64,000 nucleotides of DNA from Pomphorhynchus laevis (Eukaryota; Acanthocephala; Palaeacanthocephala; Echinorhynchida; Pomphorhynchidae): NCBI GenBank assembly GCA_012934845.2, contig WNNJ02002711.1:1-64000 (forward strand), written 5' to 3'. The notes under the pieces are model-generated. The model ran no database searches. It saw only the letters and a program-made list of their open reading frames with translations, and had not been told where the DNA came from. Position numbers and translations under genes: made by a program. Shown here piece after piece: positions 63,470-64,000 of the stretch; within the stretch, counting starts at the first letter, position 1; every line of letters starts with the position of its first letter.

Positions 63470-64000
63470 AATGAAATGATATCATATAAACTTCAGAGAC
63501 TTTAGAGATGCCATGAACACACGTCTATTTACATGATTCATTATTTCGAACGGTAGGCTATTTCAAGCAGGTACTACTCTTACAGCAAAATTTATGTGAC
63601 GTTTTTTTCACCATTTTCTACGTCTTAGCATGTATGGATGTCCATGTAATCTTGAGTCTTCGCGAAGTCAGAATAGGCGTCTTATCGGATCACTATTATT
63701 ATGCATTGCACACCAAATTGTCTTGTGGTCGTTTAGATTTCTGAGTGAGGATAATGAACCCATATTAAGACGACTTAATCGCTCTTTATAGGTTAGATTA
63801 TAGATGGCCGAAACCCGTTTGGGCGAACATCTTAATACCTGTTCAATTAGTACGTCTTCCCCTTTACTAACGGGATATTATACTGTAGAGTAATAATTTA
63901 AGATAGATAAACATAAGGTGTTAAACAAGACACGAAATGTATTAATCTTCAGTTTACTAAAACTCCTATGAATCATCCTAGAAATTCGGGTCGATGTAGC
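63470..64000 (-). pseudogene. CR1-like LINE C-terminal region, cut by the window end
   Basis: Minus-strand words, from high to low coordinates: VLFNTLCLS, CSPKRVSAIYNLTY, ERLSRLNMGSLSSLRNL, DPIRRLF, SRLHGHPYMLRRRK and VRVVPAWNSLPFEIMNHVN. The order matches the last third of CR1-like ORF2. It has no typical tail near 63,470. Confidence 0.7.

Noticed and set aside
1-64000. tRNA, 5S rRNA or tRNA-derived SINE copies
   Set aside because: Looked for A/B-box or cloverleaf-like wording near LINE-type tails; none could be supported by eye.

Overview
This 64-kb window reads as A+T-rich, intron-less, transposon-packed DNA from an invertebrate animal; a worm-like lineage is possible, but the species cannot be named from sequence alone. 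The grounds are many APE-type non-LTR retrotransposons of the CR1/L2-like group with PHD-like fingers in ORF1, Ty3/gypsy relics with very short LTRs, a Merlin DNA transposon, a Penelope-like element, and no bacterial gene layout, operons or ribosome binding sites. I found no convincing host protein gene, only two weak exon candidates (8,643-8,747 and 49,722-49,839). Local family labels used below: LINE-A (3' end with hairpin GCGTGC-GCTG-GCACGC, then TTTGCCACGTTAAAATAAA), LINE-B (sister family, 3' hairpin GCGTAC-AGCTT-GTACGC), LINE-C (two-ORF CR1-like element with a (TTA)n tail), LINE-D (APE-type element with a PLSP-type RT box), LINE-E (old CR1-like relics). Layout: 1-2.4 kb holds LINE-E and LINE-A 3' ends; 3.7-7.9 kb a decayed but nearly full-length LINE-B; 8-9.4 kb mostly unique DNA with a possible terminal exon and a hammerhead-like motif; 9.7-13.4 kb a gypsy relic, an ORF1 relic and a Penelope-like element; 13.45-18.5 kb a three-level nest (LINE ORF1 relic, split by a gypsy element, itself split by a Merlin transposon, with target duplications visible at both insertions); 18.85-20.2 kb an inverted-repeat element broken by LINE-A; 20.2-21.85 kb another gypsy relic broken by LINE-B; 23.4-31.4 kb LINE-B and a 3.6-kb LINE-A inserted in an older RT gene; 31.4-34.5 kb LINE relics with nested 3' ends; 34.8-38.9 kb a second long LINE-A; 39.6-43.0 kb a third LINE-A inserted in a LINE-B 3' end; 43.3-44.1 kb two Penelope-type terminal segments; 44.7-49.4 kb two opposed LINE-D copies; 50.4-55.2 kb LINE-C, the best preserved element, with an intact 988-residue ORF2; 55.3-56.9 kb a LINE-D copy with an inverted 5' part (twin priming); 58.5-61.1 kb LINE fragments joined through AT satellites; 61.1-64 kb LINE-E relics. 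The genes do not form a pathway: the unit of function is the retrotransposon, ORF1 binding RNA, ORF2 nicking DNA with its endonuclease and copying the RNA, probably after recognising the 3' stem-loop that LINE-A and LINE-B share with compensatory base changes. LINE-A copies at 27-30 kb and 35-38 kb are nearly identical, so this family moved recently; LINE-C may still be able to move.
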